Positions 1-8,401 of a stretch of 19,630 bases of DNA are shown in pieces; the stretch's first letter is position 1; every line of letters begins with the position of its first letter. The notes beneath the pieces are model-generated. The model saw only the letters and a program-made list of their open reading frames with translations, was not told the DNA's origin and ran no database searches. The position numbers and the translations under genes were made by a program. This DNA comes from Eubacterium sp. GTDB taxonomy: Bacteria; Bacillota; Clostridia; Lachnospirales; Lachnospiraceae. Location of the stretch: the NCBI GenBank assembly GCA_003486385.1, contig DNFT01000128.1, forward strand, positions 1 to 19,630, written 5' to 3'.

Positions 1-45
1 TTATACACTCGTACATTAAATCATCATGTTTTGACCTCAACATCA
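1..45 (-). repeat. Interspersed intergenic repeat, copy 1 (truncated by window edge)
   Basis: Read on the minus strand this stretch contains GATGTTGAGGTCAAAACATG followed, after five bases, by TTAATGTACGAGTGTATAA. The second block is identical over 19 bases to 19498-19516, and the first differs from 19473-19492 by a two-base swap. A third, divergent copy lies at 14261-14350. No reading frame covers it. The element runs off the left edge, so its full length is unknown. Confidence 0.75.
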
Positions 46-70
46 TATTCATATTAAACACACTTTTTGA

Positions 71-99
71 TTGTCATTTTGTCCTAATTCGCATATACT
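71..99 (+). promoter_or_regulatory. Sigma-A promoter for the YihY/BrkB gene
   Basis: TTGTCA at 71-76 and TATACT at 94-99 are separated by 17 bases. The predicted transcript start is near 106, so an ATG at 109 would be nearly leaderless. This favours the ATG at 136. Confidence 0.7.
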
Positions 100-135
100 G
101 TATTTATAATGTCTTTTGGAAAAGGAACAAATCTT

Positions 136-951
136 ATGATGAAACTCGTTTTAATGATAGCAGAAATTGTGGCAAAAGTGAAGAAGGACAAGATAAATAT
201 GTACTCTGCGCAGTCATCATTTTTTATCATTGTGAGCTTTTTCCCTTTTATAATGCTGCTTTTGTGTATACTCAACTACACCAACATTACGGAAAGCTAC
301 CTGCTGACATTCGTGTATGAGCTTTTGCCCGCAAAGACTCAGCCGCTTATCATTTCAATAATCAACGAAATATACCACAGCTCTTCTTTTACACTTCTGT
401 CCGTGACAGCAGTGTCGGCAATATGGGCTGCCGGAAAAGGATTCGTGTCAATCATACAGGGATTAAATGACGTGTACGATACAGGCGGTGAATCCCGCAA
501 CTATTTTATCCTCCGTATACATGCCATGCTGTATACAATTGCCCTTATTGTTGTCATTATTTTTTCACTGGTTCTTATCGTATTCGGAAACCGCATTTTA
601 GAACTGATAGAGCTGCATTGGCCGCTTGTCGGCTCCGCTATCCAGTTTGCACTCAGGTTCAAATTTATCATTTTTATCGGTGTGCTTACATTATTTTCCC
701 TGGTACTCTACATTGTAGTGCCTAACCGCAAATCAAGAATCAAATACGAATTACCGGGTGCCATTTTCACCGCACTGGGCTGGACCATCTTTTCGTATGT
801 CTTTTCCATATATGTAGATATGTCTACCGGATTTGCAATTACATACGGAAGCCTTGCAACGCTTGTATTTATAATGCTGTGGCTGTACGCATGCATGAAT
901 GTGCTCTTCATAGGTGCGGAGATAAACGCACATTTTCAAGGAATCCGGTGA
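136..951 (+). CDS. YihY/BrkB family integral membrane protein
   Basis: This 271-residue protein belongs to the YihY/virulence-factor BrkB family (once annotated, wrongly, as RNase BN). About six hydrophobic segments are visible, together with family-typical stretches such as SAIWAAGKGF and a C-terminal GSLATLVFIMLWLYACMNVLFIGAEINA. The family is cytoplasmic-membrane and its biochemical role is not settled; transport or envelope functions have been suggested. I place the start at ATG 136 rather than the in-frame ATG at 109 because GGAAAAGGAAC lies just upstream of 136 and the promoter at 71-99 would start RNA at about 106. It is a single-gene unit that converges on the SpoIID-domain gene. Confidence 0.85.
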   Translation: MMKLVLMIAEIVAKVKKDKINMYSAQSSFFIIVSFFPFIMLLLCILNYTNITESYLLTFVYELLPAKTQPLIISIINEIYHSSSFTLLSVTAVSAIWAAGKGFVSIIQGLNDVYDTGGESRNYFILRIHAMLYTIALIVVIIFSLVLIVFGNRILELIELHWPLVGSAIQFALRFKFIIFIGVLTLFSLVLYIVVPNRKSRIKYELPGAIFTALGWTIFSYVFSIYVDMSTGFAITYGSLATLVFIMLWLYACMNVLFIGAEINAHFQGIR

Positions 952-980
952 TTGATTGTCAACCCGGACTGCGATAACAT

Positions 981-1024
981 CGGGCGAATATGCAATTTTA
1001 CATATAAAGCTGCACATCCGCCCG
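981..1024. terminator. Hairpin between convergent genes, possible terminator
   Basis: CGGGCGAATATGCA (981-994) and TGCACATCCGCCCG (1011-1024) form a 14-bp inverted repeat with two non-Watson-Crick positions. In minus-strand RNA these become G-U wobbles, so the hairpin is continuous on that strand. Neither side has a clear U-run, so it is not a canonical intrinsic terminator. It may still act as an RNA end or stabiliser for the two convergent transcripts. Confidence 0.4.
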
Positions 1025-1056
1025 GTTAGAGCATACGCTGCCGCAACGCCTGATTA

Positions 1057-3450
1057 TCAATATATATTCACAATATCTATATTGTTATAGAAAAACTCCA
1101 GTATATCATCATATCTCATTCCCCTTTTTACCATAGTTGATACCGCATTCTGGCTCATTCCTATGCCATGTCCGTAGCCGCCCCCTGTTATACGATACCC
1201 GGCAATATTCCCATCATCATAAAGCTCCTCGATATATATATATGAGCTTGGAAGAAAATCAAAGCTCGTTTCTGTCTGAGTATGTGTCATAATTTTATTT
1301 TCTCCGGGTCCTAACACATATCTTATATTCAATTCGCCACGCACCATCGCATCTCCGTCTGTTCCGTGAATTATAATACTGCGCACCGCTCCCGAAGATG
1401 TTCTCTGCACTGTTTCGATTGATATAAGTCTGCCGATATAAGGATTTTCAGATGATATATATTCACCTTCCGTATTTTTCATAAGTATATTTCCGGGTTC
1501 CGATAAATACCTCACCTTCAGGTACTCATTGATTCTGCCCTCAAGGTACTCCCTGTCGAGTTCGACATTCCATCTGTAAAACGGAAATTCGTAGTCATAA
1601 TCTTCTGCATTTTCGGAACATATAAAGCTTTTAAAGCTCTCCTCATCCGACAAATCAATACTCTCCCCGGATGGGTTTACAGTTTTTTCCTTATATATTC
1701 CTCCTTTTTCCCCTCCCCACAATGATAGATCAGACATATAGCCACAGGATGTCGAGTAATAATATGCCGCAACAACACCCTCATCACTTCTCATAACCTG
1801 ACCATAGGTTTCTTTCACCGCCTGTGTCGAATCAGGCTGCTCCTTGATATTGTTGTATACCTGATACCCCACACTGTCATCCACATGTGCTCCATACGCC
1901 CTGTATGAGTTATTCATTATATGCCTATAGGCATAGCTTCTCGCACACACCGCCTGAACCTTAAGTGCCTCCACGCCGAATCCGACAGGCATCTCGCTCG
2001 GCACAACATGATAAAGATACTCTTCAAGCGGAAGTTCATTCACAATAACCAAGCTGCCGTCCTCCGCAGCTATCTCCAAGGTTCCGCTGTAATACGGATT
2101 TCCATACGAACGTTCAACGCTGAGAACCGTTATAGTCGTATTAAGTCCGAGCGGTGCCACCTTCAACCTTCCATCAGACATATATTCGCTGTCCGGGTAA
2201 ATATCTACCAGCTCTCCTCCGGCAATCTTTATAAGCTCATCGCCTTTTTGTATGGTAAATCCATTTTCAGATGTGAGCGTTACCCTGTCATGGAAAATCG
2301 AGCCAAAGCCCGTGTTCATTATAAGTACTCTAATATTTTCTGCGTGAAGCTCCTTCTTTAACACCGCGGCACATATTCTGCCATCAGCCACAACGAAATC
2401 CGCAAGGTCATATCCAACCAATATATCATTTATGCTCTTTTCTTCAAGCATTCCATAATTTTTGTAGACACGGAAATCATCAGCTATCTCAACCTTACCG
2501 TAACCATCAAGCTCTACCGCTGTATTGCTTACCCTGAGCACCTTACCGCTTATCGTATCGTTTTTAATCGTAAGCTGCCTGACTCTTCCTGATTCCATCC
2601 CGATATCCGCTATGGTATTCTGAAAGCTTTTATCAAGTCCTGATACATCATACTCCCTGTATACGCCGGAAATATACGCTTCTATCTTTCTTCCCTGCGC
2701 ACTGCACAGCCACACGTTATGATAAGTAACCGACTCGTCCACAACAGCAAGCACGTAAACAATATTACTGTCTCTCGCATATACGCATATTCTTTTATCT
2801 GAATACGCATCCATATTCAACCCTTCAAAATTAAAACACCCCTCCTCTGCAACGCAGCTCCACAGACCATACTGTCGAATCTGCGCCGAGGTCATAGAAG
2901 CCGGTGTACCGACAATTGTAAGCTCACGTCTTACAACTCCTCCCGCATTGCCATTAACCAGTATCATATAATCATATAGCTTTTCAAATGCCGCCTTCTT
3001 TATTCTCTTAGAAGCCTTATTCTTTTTCACATCAACCCCTGTATGCTCAACTATATCAGCTATGTCCCAGTTTTTCTGTAAAAGATATTCCCTGAGTTCG
3101 CCATAAGTCAATGCAGCATACGCATATTCCGGCTGTATGTAATCCTCATTATCCCATGTTATTGCTGCTGTCTTTTCCAGTTCTTCCATATATTTAACAT
3201 ACCATCGGGAATGGTCATCATCCTGTGATGGTTCCATATCCGTATCTGACAGCACCAACATTCTTGCCGCCAATGCCCTGCTTATATAATTATCCGATTC
3301 CTTTAATTGAGCCCTCAAGGCGGCTATAAAACACCATACCACAGCTATAGCAATCAATAATAAAGCTATGACCTTCAGAGGATTATGTGTCCGGACACGC
3401 TCAACATAATTTTCCTTATATCTGTGTTTTCTTCTAACCTTATTCTCCAC
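1057..3450 (-). CDS. Large SpoIID/LytB-domain protein, membrane anchored
   Basis: This 797-residue protein starts at GTG 3450, preceded by GGGGGAG with good spacing. Residues about 25-45 form one transmembrane anchor, giving an Nin-Cout topology. Residues about 50-390 are not recognisable and include a stretch rich in short beta-like segments. The C-terminal half is a SpoIID/LytB domain: LPLEEYLYHVVPSEMP (with Glu486 at the position of the catalytic Glu of SpoIID), AVCARSYAYRH, a YYSTSCGY segment, and GGGYGHGIGMSQ near the C-terminus. SpoIID is a lytic transglycosylase that cuts denuded glycan strands during engulfment. Typical SpoIID is about 340 residues, so this is more than twice that length and its extra N-terminal part is unexplained. 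It may act in sporulation or in general wall remodelling. No adjacent SpoIIQ or SpoIIM genes are present. No convincing promoter was found. Confidence 0.85.
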   Translation of the reverse strand: MENKVRRKHRYKENYVERVRTHNPLKVIALLLIAIAVVWCFIAALRAQLKESDNYISRALAARMLVLSDTDMEPSQDDDHSRWYVKYMEELEKTAAITWDNEDYIQPEYAYAALTYGELREYLLQKNWDIADIVEHTGVDVKKNKASKRIKKAAFEKLYDYMILVNGNAGGVVRRELTIVGTPASMTSAQIRQYGLWSCVAEEGCFNFEGLNMDAYSDKRICVYARDSNIVYVLAVVDESVTYHNVWLCSAQGRKIEAYISGVYREYDVSGLDKSFQNTIADIGMESGRVRQLTIKNDTISGKVLRVSNTAVELDGYGKVEIADDFRVYKNYGMLEEKSINDILVGYDLADFVVADGRICAAVLKKELHAENIRVLIMNTGFGSIFHDRVTLTSENGFTIQKGDELIKIAGGELVDIYPDSEYMSDGRLKVAPLGLNTTITVLSVERSYGNPYYSGTLEIAAEDGSLVIVNELPLEEYLYHVVPSEMPVGFGVEALKVQAVCARSYAYRHIMNNSYRAYGAHVDDSVGYQVYNNIKEQPDSTQAVKETYGQVMRSDEGVVAAYYYSTSCGYMSDLSLWGGEKGGIYKEKTVNPSGESIDLSDEESFKSFICSENAEDYDYEFPFYRWNVELDREYLEGRINEYLKVRYLSEPGNILMKNTEGEYISSENPYIGRLISIETVQRTSSGAVRSIIIHGTDGDAMVRGELNIRYVLGPGENKIMTHTQTETSFDFLPSSYIYIEELYDDGNIAGYRITGGGYGHGIGMSQNAVSTMVKRGMRYDDILEFFYNNIDIVNIY

Positions 3451-3520
3451 TACAAGCTCCCCCTGTCACTTCTTTTCTTATGCAGGCATGACCAATTCTG
3501 CATGCTCTATTGTATTACCA

Positions 3521-3556
3521 TAAACACAAAAGTAGACCCCTTTCGGAGTCTACTTT
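3521..3556 (-). terminator. Intrinsic terminator of the 3565-3797 RNA
   Basis: On the minus strand AAAGTAGAC (3556-3548) pairs with GTCTACTTT (3537-3529), two further C-G pairs close a GAAA loop, and the stem is followed by TTTTGTGTTT. This is a good rho-independent terminator for the RNA transcribed from about 3797. It also insulates the SpoIID gene start just downstream. Confidence 0.75.
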
Positions 3557-3564
3557 ATTTGAAA

Positions 3565-3797
3565 ATTAACAGATTCTTATTCATATCCCAAAATGCCGTT
3601 TCCTACAGTTTTGACGCCCTAGCTCAAGCTAGGTGGGCGACCTCACATAAGCTTCAGCCATCCACTGCAAAGGAGGCTCGACATCCACTTATAAATGTTG
3701 GAATCCCATGAACGTAAATGTAGGTTCAAAAAAGTAAGATTGTCGTACACCCCAGGACTAAATCCATTAATCATCTGTTACTATTATATCTTGAACT
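3565..3797 (-). ncRNA. ssrS: Structured small RNA, probable 6S RNA
   Basis: The 390-base gap between two minus-strand genes has a strong minus promoter (3804-3832), a terminator (3521-3556) and a long rod-like fold between them. The closing stem TAACAGAT (3780-3773) pairs perfectly with ATCTGTTA (3574-3567). Moving inward, CCTACA can pair with TGTAGG, then TGGG with CCCA, ATAAG with CTTAT, and AGCC with GGCT under a terminal loop. Between the CCTACA and TGGG stems is a large open bubble whose 3' strand carries a compact hairpin (CCTAGC-TTGA-GCTAGG). A closing stem, a central bubble with a small 3' hairpin and a terminal stem-loop are the hallmarks of 6S RNA, which binds sigma-A RNA polymerase and dampens transcription in stationary phase. 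The assignment rests on structure and a remembered sequence resemblance. Another clostridial structured RNA such as raiA is possible. Confidence 0.65.
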
Positions 3798-3803
3798 GAA
3801 TAA

Positions 3804-3832
3804 AGTATACCACATCAAAGAATATTTAGCAA
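3804..3832 (-). promoter_or_regulatory. Sigma-A promoter of the small RNA
   Basis: On the minus strand TTGCTA (3832-3827) and TATACT (3809-3804) are separated by 17 bases. Transcription would begin near 3797, about 17 bases before the RNA's closing stem. The -35 box begins only ten bases after the stop of the upstream membrane-protein gene. Confidence 0.75.
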
Positions 3833-3841
3833 GATTTTTCT

Positions 3842-5722
3842 TTACTTACGATACAATATATAGTATGTGAGCGAACATGCCAATCCTTCTGACACAGTAT
3901 ATGGTCCATCTATATTATAACTCTCTCCAAGTGCCAGCAAAGCATCTTCTGTATGATTCCTGCTCCATGGTATCTCCACATATATGGCTCTATGATCCAG
4001 GAAAACGACCTCCTCCATATAATAAAGACGCTGTATAGCATGTAGATTGACCTCTCCATCCGCTTTTTTGTAGGTACGCACCCTGTTAACAGAATCCCAT
4101 AAAAGATCCGGATTTACAAACTGATCCTCCGTCTGCTCCACAAAGGATGACACCACCCTGTACCATCCCTGATAGTCAACTCTGTCAAGCATCTTGTCGA
4201 CCGCTTTATCCATATATGTGTACTGATAATTATAGTACCCGAAATCGCCAACATTAGTATCCATATATTCCAGCTCATTTCTTGTCGCCGCCGTCCAGAC
4301 CATTGGAATTTTACCCGTGTTAACTCTCGTAAATACCGTGAGCGAAACCGGATCTATTGTAATAAACGTCTCAACAAATGCAAGCAGTCCCATTACCGCT
4401 GATACACAGATATATGTCTTCTCCGCTTCAAGTACTCTTATAACCATTACCATCACTATGAGCAGGAAAAGCGTATCCGACAAAATATTATATCTTGTCT
4501 GCTTGGCCTCCAAAAAGAATAAAAGAAAGAACGTGTACACAAAATACTGTATCAGTATGAATGAAAATACTCTTACATCTATTGCCTTGTTCTTTCGCAC
4601 TGTCGGAACCACGATACATATAACAATACATGCAATCAATATCAGAAGCCACAGCCATGAGAAATTTAACACGAAGAGCTGACGCACTTTCATCATAAAA
4701 TGAGCACTGTTGAACTGAAAGTTCATCGTTCCTTCACCGCCAAGCTTCAGAACATCCTTAATCTTATTTCCACCCCACATAGGTATATTGATTATTTTAA
4801 TAAAAGCTGCCACACACGCAATCAGAAAAATTCCAAATCCAACATAGTGTCCCGGCTTAAGTTTTTTAATGAGGTCTTTTATTCCACCACTCTTCTTAAC
4901 ATACGCTGCAATCTCATATACGACAATAAAAAACAGCATGGAAAAAGCCATCATTGCCCCTGTCTCTTTACACGTTCCAAGCATTATAAGCCAGAAAAAC
5001 ATCAATACATACTTTTGTGTAAGATATGCGCACAATACATATATAAACAACACAGCTAAAGGATATTCCATATGTATAGTTGTAGACAAGCCAAGAAAAA
5101 TCGGATGAATCGACACAATAAAAGCTGCTATCGCACTAACGTAATCCTTTTTCTTTGGAAATATCTTCTTAAATATATAGAACAGACATACCGCAGCGAC
5201 TGCTCCCATTACCATATACGAATACTGGAACCCCATGGCATTAGGCACATTAAAGAGCTGTCCCAACATAGTTACAAAAATAAATCCGTGACTGATATGT
5301 CCGAAAATAAATCCGCTTTTAAATGTATCAAACAGAATTCCATTCGGATAATATGCAATTCTATCCATCTGTGTATAATAAAGCTGTGCATCAGACCACT
5401 GGTATGTTCCGAGCATATTAACTCTTATGACAATGCTCACCACAAAAATAATTGCAGAGCAGACCATTGCCGTACTCGGTTTTCCAACCTTTTTCAACTT
5501 GAACGCACATATAAGCGTAACAGCAAGCAGGACCGCGAAAACAATGGGATTGATTATATTACAAGTATGCACAAACTTTAAAACATCATCCGTCCACTCC
5601 TGCCTGTAATATGAAAATGGTGCAATCGCAAACAACCATACAAACAAAGCCATAATGACCGACAGCTGTGCCATAACACTATACAGAATTTCAAGCGACT
5701 TTTTCTTTTTCACGTTATACAT
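3842..5722 (-). CDS. Polytopic membrane protein, GT-C glycosyltransferase-like
   Basis: This is a 626-residue protein with roughly eleven to twelve hydrophobic helices in the first 470 residues and a C-terminal soluble domain of about 150 residues. The first large outer loop holds YQWSDAQLYY, an acidic position resembling the catalytic Asp of PMT/ArnT-type GT-C enzymes. A later loop has GTCKETGAMM, reminiscent of the same superfamily. Such enzymes move sugars from lipid-phosphate donors onto wall polymers or proteins at the outer membrane face. Sequence identity to a named family cannot be judged here, so the function is tentative. The start is ATG 5722, preceded by GAAGGGAG. A promoter at 5764-5792 would start RNA near 5757, excluding the upstream in-frame start at 5773. 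It is transcribed alone. Confidence 0.6.
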   Translation of the reverse strand: MYNVKKKKSLEILYSVMAQLSVIMALFVWLFAIAPFSYYRQEWTDDVLKFVHTCNIINPIVFAVLLAVTLICAFKLKKVGKPSTAMVCSAIIFVVSIVIRVNMLGTYQWSDAQLYYTQMDRIAYYPNGILFDTFKSGFIFGHISHGFIFVTMLGQLFNVPNAMGFQYSYMVMGAVAAVCLFYIFKKIFPKKKDYVSAIAAFIVSIHPIFLGLSTTIHMEYPLAVLFIYVLCAYLTQKYVLMFFWLIMLGTCKETGAMMAFSMLFFIVVYEIAAYVKKSGGIKDLIKKLKPGHYVGFGIFLIACVAAFIKIINIPMWGGNKIKDVLKLGGEGTMNFQFNSAHFMMKVRQLFVLNFSWLWLLILIACIVICIVVPTVRKNKAIDVRVFSFILIQYFVYTFFLLFFLEAKQTRYNILSDTLFLLIVMVMVIRVLEAEKTYICVSAVMGLLAFVETFITIDPVSLTVFTRVNTGKIPMVWTAATRNELEYMDTNVGDFGYYNYQYTYMDKAVDKMLDRVDYQGWYRVVSSFVEQTEDQFVNPDLLWDSVNRVRTYKKADGEVNLHAIQRLYYMEEVVFLDHRAIYVEIPWSRNHTEDALLALGESYNIDGPYTVSEGLACSLTYYILYRK

Positions 5723-5763
5723 ATGCTCCCTTCGTATATCACATTTAGAATAAGACTTTGTAA

Positions 5764-5792
5764 AGAATATCATACCCTTAACTGTTTGTCAA
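5764..5792 (-). promoter_or_regulatory. Sigma-A promoter for the GT-C-like gene
   Basis: On the minus strand a consensus TTGACA (5792-5787) is followed after 17 bases by TATTCT (5769-5764). It lies between the pckA terminator and the gene start, giving a leader of about 35 bases. Confidence 0.75.
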
Positions 5793-5816
5793 ATTAAGCC
5801 ATCTGCCATTTTATAT

Positions 5817-5849
5817 GAAAAAGCCGGGTGCGAACAATCCGCACCCGGC
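5817..5849 (-). terminator. Intrinsic terminator of pckA
   Basis: GCCGGGTGCG (5849-5840 on the minus strand) pairs perfectly with CGCACCCGGC (5832-5823) across a seven-base loop. It is followed on the minus strand by TTTTTC. This is a strong rho-independent terminator 45 bases after the pckA stop. Confidence 0.92.
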
Positions 5850-5893
5850 AAAATTCTCATTACATCTTATATTCTAATGAATAGAAGCTCTGA

Positions 5894-7498
5894 TTAAAGC
5901 TGAGGACCGGCAGCAACTAATGCCTTACCTGCATCATTGCCCTCGTACTTAGCGAAGTTCTTGATGAATCTTCCTGCTAAGTCAACTGCCTTCTTCTCCC
6001 ACTCAGAAGCATCAGCATAAGTATCTCTTGGATCAAGAATACCTGTATCAACGCCCTCAAGCTCTGTAGGAACCTCGAAGTTGAAGTAAGGGATCTTCTT
6101 TGTGGAAGCCTTGTTAATTGCTCCGCTGAGGATTCCATCGATAATACCACGGGTATCCTTAATGGAAATTCTCTTGCCTGTTCCGTTCCAGCCTGTGTTT
6201 ACAAGGTAAGCCTTAGCTCCGCTCTTCTCCATCTTCTTAACAAGCTCCTCAGCATACTTAGTAGGATGAAGCTCAAGGAAAGCCTGTCCGAAGCAAGCTG
6301 AGAATGTAGGTGTAGGCTCTGTGATACCTCTCTCTGTACCGGCAAGCTTAGCAGTGAATCCCGAAAGGAAGTAGTACTGTGTCTGTGCCTCAGTGAGGAT
6401 AGATACCGGAGGAAGTACTCCAAATGCATCTGCTGAAAGGAAGATTACATTCTTTGCAGCAGGAGCTGAAGAGATTGGACGTACAATGTTCTTGATATGA
6501 TCAATAGGATAAGATACACGAGTATTCTCTGTTACGCTCTTATCGTCGAAATCAATCTTGCCGTCAGCAGCAACAGTAACGTTCTCAAGAAGAGCGTCTC
6601 TCCTGATTGCATTATAGATATCAGGCTCTGACTCCTTGTCAAGTCCGATAACCTTAGCGTAGCAGCCTCCCTCGAAGTTGAATACGCCGTTGTCATCCCA
6701 GCCGTGCTCGTCATCACCGATGAGGAGTCTCTTAGGGTCTGTGGAAAGTGTAGTCTTACCTGTTCCTGAAAGACCGAAGAAGATAGCTGTGTTCTCGCCG
6801 TTCATATCTGTGTTAGCTGAGCAGTGCATGGAAGCGATTCCCTTGAGTGGAAGATAGTAGTTCATCATGGAGAACATACCCTTCTTCATCTCTCCGCCGT
6901 ACCATGTGTTAACGATAACCTGCTCACGGCTTGTGATGTTGAATGCTACACATGTCTCAGAGTTAAGGCCTAACTCCTTGAAGTTCTCAACCTTAGCCTT
7001 AGAAGCGTTATATACTACGAAATCAGGCTCGAAGCTCTCAAGCTCCTCTGCTGTAGGCTTAATGAACATGTTAGTTACAAAGTGAGCCTGCCAAGCAACC
7101 TCAACGATGAAACGAACTGCCATTCTTGTATCCTTATTAGCTCCGCAGAAAGCATCTACTACGAAAAGTCTCTTGTTAGAAAGCTCCTTCTTAGCGATAT
7201 CCTTAACTGCTGCCCAGGTCTCCTCTGTCATAGGATGGTTATCGTTCTTGTACTCATCCGATGTCCACCAAACTGTATTCTTGGAGTTCTCGTCAACAAC
7301 GATGTACTTATCCTTAGGTGAACGTCCTGTGTAGATACCTGTCATAACGTTGACAGCACCAAGCTCGCTCTCCTTACCTACTTCATAGCCCTCGTTAGAA
7401 GACTTAGTCTCCTCCTCAAATAATAACTCATAAGAAGGATTGTAGACAACTTCTGTCGTTCCTGTGATGCCATACTTGCTTAAATCGATCTTTGCCAT
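5894..7498 (-). CDS. pckA: Phosphoenolpyruvate carboxykinase (ATP)
   Basis: PckA interconverts oxaloacetate plus ATP with PEP, CO2 and ADP in the cytosol. In anaerobes it often runs in the PEP-carboxylating direction. The 534-residue length matches the family. Diagnostic motifs are GIYTGRSPKDK (substrate Arg59), GGEMKKGMFS (metal-binding Lys206), SMHCSAN (His225), the kinase-1a P-loop GLSGTGKTT at 242-250, kinase-2 LIGDDEHGW (Asp262), and NTGWNGTGKR near the C-terminus. The start is ATG 7498, after AAGAGGT. An in-frame start at 7549 sits almost at the predicted transcript start and is unlikely. The gene is monocistronic, with its own promoter and terminator. Codon use appears strongly biased toward a few codons, as in highly expressed genes. 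Confidence 0.97.
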   Translation of the reverse strand: MAKIDLSKYGITGTTEVVYNPSYELLFEEETKSSNEGYEVGKESELGAVNVMTGIYTGRSPKDKYIVVDENSKNTVWWTSDEYKNDNHPMTEETWAAVKDIAKKELSNKRLFVVDAFCGANKDTRMAVRFIVEVAWQAHFVTNMFIKPTAEELESFEPDFVVYNASKAKVENFKELGLNSETCVAFNITSREQVIVNTWYGGEMKKGMFSMMNYYLPLKGIASMHCSANTDMNGENTAIFFGLSGTGKTTLSTDPKRLLIGDDEHGWDDNGVFNFEGGCYAKVIGLDKESEPDIYNAIRRDALLENVTVAADGKIDFDDKSVTENTRVSYPIDHIKNIVRPISSAPAAKNVIFLSADAFGVLPPVSILTEAQTQYYFLSGFTAKLAGTERGITEPTPTFSACFGQAFLELHPTKYAEELVKKMEKSGAKAYLVNTGWNGTGKRISIKDTRGIIDGILSGAINKASTKKIPYFNFEVPTELEGVDTGILDPRDTYADASEWEKKAVDLAGRFIKNFAKYEGNDAGKALVAAGPQL

Positions 7499-7560
7499 CT
7501 TACATAAACCTCTTTTCTTAAATTGTATCAATAGAAATGGATTAACCAAATTCTTTTGTT

Positions 7561-7589
7561 ATTATACATAATCACTTTTCAAAAAGCAA
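7561..7589 (-). promoter_or_regulatory. Sigma-A promoter of pckA
   Basis: On the minus strand TTGCTT (7589-7584), a 17-base spacer and consensus TATAAT (7566-7561) predict a transcript start near 7554 and a leader of about 55 bases. No clear catabolite-repression (cre) or other operator was recognised around it. Confidence 0.8.
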
Positions 7590-7667
7590 CAGTATAATCA
7601 TAGTGTTTAGGTAAATTTTAGAATTAATACAGGAAAAATTTTACAAATTATATGCTGTTATCCTATA

Positions 7668-8306
7668 TTAAGCCAATATACCCTTGATGTATTCTGCTAT
7701 CTCAGCATTCTTGCAGTCCTTGAAGAAGTACTCTGCAAAATGCTCACCGCTCACTGCTCCCTTTAGGAGTTCTTTATCAACATTCTTAAGAATATAGAGC
7801 ATATCTGTGTGTGTTACCTTCTTAACCTCGTCTAATATCTTCTTGTTGCGCTGCTCCGGCACAACTCTCTCCTTAGGATAGCCGCCGCCCGGCTCCTGCT
7901 CGAAGAGCTTCTCAAAGATGTATGTAAGGTTAAGCTCTGCGCCCCAGCCAAAGCCCTTTGCGAAAGGAAGAGCCACAGCATTGCCCGCATTAATCTGGCT
8001 GAACATAAATGCGTCCGAAGGGTCAACAATATGTCCGCATAATACACCAGGGAATGAATTGAGTGCAAGCATGGCACCCACACCTGTTCCACAGCCTGTC
8101 ACAACGAAATCCGCTGCGCCGCTGTTAAGAAGAATAGCTGCTAAAATACCACACTGTACATAAGTAAGCTGTGCAGCATCATCCGCTGAATACATTCCAT
8201 AATTGACAACCTCATATCCCTTAGCGTCCGCAACCTTCTTAAGGTTCTCGTAAACCATGGCATTTTTAGCTGCCTGGCTGTTCTCATTAATTAAAGCTAT
8301 TTTCAT
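7668..8306 (-). CDS. RpiB/LacA/LacB family sugar isomerase, probable DhuI type
   Basis: This is a 212-residue member of the RpiB/LacAB isomerase fold. The GCGTGVG loop at residues 71-77 is the family phosphate/anion-binding loop, with the catalytic Cys position at 72. It is clearly longer than classical RpiB (about 150 residues), with a C-terminal extension containing PGGGYP and VPEQRNKKILDEV. The start MKIALINENSQ and this longer architecture resemble streptococcal DhuI, which isomerises 4-deoxy-L-threo-5-hexosulose uronate from unsaturated uronic acids. That specific role is inference; ribose-5-phosphate isomerase is the alternative. The start is ATG 8306, with GAGGA five bases upstream. 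Its own promoter lies at 8402-8430. Confidence 0.8.
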   Translation of the reverse strand: MKIALINENSQAAKNAMVYENLKKVADAKGYEVVNYGMYSADDAAQLTYVQCGILAAILLNSGAADFVVTGCGTGVGAMLALNSFPGVLCGHIVDPSDAFMFSQINAGNAVALPFAKGFGWGAELNLTYIFEKLFEQEPGGGYPKERVVPEQRNKKILDEVKKVTHTDMLYILKNVDKELLKGAVSGEHFAEYFFKDCKNAEIAEYIKGILA

Positions 8307-8321
8307 TATAATCCTCATTTC

Positions 8322-8340
8322 TGCACATAGCTTCTGTGCA
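8322..8340 (-). promoter_or_regulatory. Leader inverted repeat before the RpiB/DhuI-like gene
   Basis: TGCACA and TGTGCA flank seven bases about 15-35 bases before the start codon. This could be a small leader hairpin or an operator. It is short, and nothing else supports a specific role. Confidence 0.3.
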
Positions 8341-8401
8341 TAGTTTTTAACATGTCGATATCTCTGCACAGCGCAAAGGTATCACAACCACATACATATT
8401 T

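Noticed and set aside
952..1056. Gap after the YihY gene considered as a small RNA gene
   Set aside because: Only a single hairpin is seen, with no promoter between the convergent genes, so a 3'-end structure is the simpler reading.
3385..3711. Plus-strand open frame across the SpoIID start and the gap
   Set aside because: It overlaps the terminator and the structured RNA on the other strand, has no ribosome binding site and no recognisable domain.
4317..5609. Several plus-strand frames opposite the GT-C-like membrane protein
   Set aside because: They are antisense to a long gene with a clear promoter and ribosome binding site, and their composition is only the complement of membrane-helix codons.
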